From the NCBI GenBank assembly GCA_001804045.1, contig MHFD01000053.1, positions 25,706 through 31,171 on the forward strand: a stretch of 5,466 nt of DNA, read 5' to 3'. A program made the position numbers and the translations under genes. How positions within the stretch are numbered: the first letter of the stretch is position 1; every line of letters begins with the position of its first letter. This stretch comes from Omnitrophica bacterium RBG_13_46_9 (GTDB taxonomy: Bacteria > Omnitrophota > Gorgyraeia > JABMRN01 > RBG-13-46-9). Positions 4,880 to 5,466 of this stretch are shown here, piece after piece. Below the pieces are notes generated by a model. The model ran no database searches and was not told where the DNA came from. It saw nothing but the letters and a program-made list of their open reading frames with translations.

Positions 4880-5466
4880 TCATATTTTATTGTCTTTCAA
4901 CCCGCTCAAAAGCGCTTCTCTCATAACCTCGACAGGCGGTTCGGTACCCGTCCAGATCCTAAAAGCCTCCAGCGCCTGATACAACAGCATATTTGTGCCT
5001 TTAACCGCTTTTGCCCCCCGAGAGCGCGCCTCTTTTACAAGAGGCGTATCTTTGGCATAAATCAGATCTATGACATAAAGCCTTTCCTGGATATGTTTAT
5101 AATCAAAAAGCCGGGGGTCGTCGTCTTTTATGCCGCATCCTGTGGCGTTAACTAAAAGGTCTGATTTTGAAATAAATTCTTCGTATTTACTTTCTTCTTT
5201 TACAACCGTTATTAAGGAATTGCCTTTATTATGTTTATTTATAGCACATGAGGCTAAACGTTCGCACTTTTCCATGTCTATATCTGCTATCGCAATCCTT
5301 CTTGCCCCCAGGTCCATAAGGCCATAAACAACGGATCTGGCCGCTCCGCCAGCACCGAATATAAAAACGTTTTTTCCTTTAGGGTTAAAATCCAGATCGC
5401 CGGGTTTTTTTCCTTTCAGCGTTTCGATAAAACCACGACAATCCGTATTATACCCGAAAAGCTTTC
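4880..5466 (-). CDS. aroE: Shikimate dehydrogenase, C-terminal part (5' end outside window)
   Basis: Reduces 3-dehydroshikimate to shikimate, fourth step of the shikimate pathway; cytoplasmic. 194 residues are visible; roughly the first 80-90, including the catalytic lysine, lie beyond base 5466. Counting from the first full codon (5464), GYNTD (4-8) includes the substrate-binding aspartate. The nucleotide-binding loop is GAGGAAR (37-43), and NATG (near 99-102) is a further family motif. VIDLIYAKDTPLVKEA and the closing KGTNMLLYQALEAFRIWTG block are typical of the C-terminal domain. Where the NADP-specific enzymes carry Asn-Arg-Thr after the second strand, this one reads ADIDMEK (60-66), with Asp61-Ile62-Asp63, which suggests NAD rather than NADP. 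That also leaves open a quinate/shikimate dehydrogenase, although the neighbouring aroC and aroK favour biosynthetic AroE. The stop at 4880 is followed by a 91-115 base gap to the prepilin peptidase. The ATG at 5317 is internal and not the start. Confidence 0.94.
   Translation of the reverse strand, partial: KLFGYNTDCRGFIETLKGKKPGDLDFNPKGKNVFIFGAGGAARSVVYGLMDLGARRIAIADIDMEKCERLASCAINKHNKGNSLITVVKEESKYEEFISKSDLLVNATGCGIKDDDPRLFDYKHIQERLYVIDLIYAKDTPLVKEARSRGAKAVKGTNMLLYQALEAFRIWTGTEPPVEVMREALLSGLKDNKI

Noticed and set aside
4880..5317. Complete small dehydrogenase gene starting at the ATG at 5317
   Set aside because: The frame stays open upstream to the window edge and encodes the GYNTD and GAGGAAR motifs, so this ATG is internal to aroE.

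Overview
All seven genes in this window lie on the minus strand. They read from right to left as aroE (its 5' end is outside the window), a type IV prepilin peptidase (pilD-like), aroC, aroK, a stand-alone HD-GYP domain protein, dprA and topA (its 3' end runs off at base 1). Coding density is high. The three junctions downstream of aroK are a 10-nt overlap, a 47-86 nt overlap and a 2-nt gap, which is a typical polycistronic layout. No open frame on the plus strand looks like a real gene, no rRNA, tRNA or CRISPR was seen, and no gene-free stretch exceeds about 110 bases.

By function the block mixes two themes. aroE, aroK and aroC catalyse three steps of the shikimate pathway: dehydroshikimate to shikimate, shikimate to shikimate 3-phosphate, and EPSP to chorismate. 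The prepilin peptidase and DprA belong to type IV pilus or pseudopilus assembly and to uptake or processing of transforming DNA. An HD-GYP protein (predicted cyclic-di-GMP phosphodiesterase) sits between them. topA, encoding DNA topoisomerase I, follows dprA, a neighbour pair common in bacteria.

The organism is a bacterium of moderate GC with a diderm-like or environmental gene repertoire. The compact mixed operon and the short GC-rich palindromes between genes recall uncultured candidate phyla such as Omnitrophota, but that is an impression and no marker here proves it.

The most unusual non-coding stretch is the 109-bp aroC-aroK gap (2698-2806), built almost entirely from short direct and inverted repeats. 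Two 13-bp direct repeats flank a 33-bp double-hairpin palindrome, and a second long-range inverted repeat lies next to it. It looks like a miniature palindromic repeat element lodged in the operon immediately before the aroK start. Other points of interest are an AroE whose NADP-recognition motif appears replaced by acidic residues (suggesting NAD use), and a DprA that lacks the usual N-terminal domain and whose start is buried in the end of the HD-GYP gene. I found no convincing evidence of an entirely new system.
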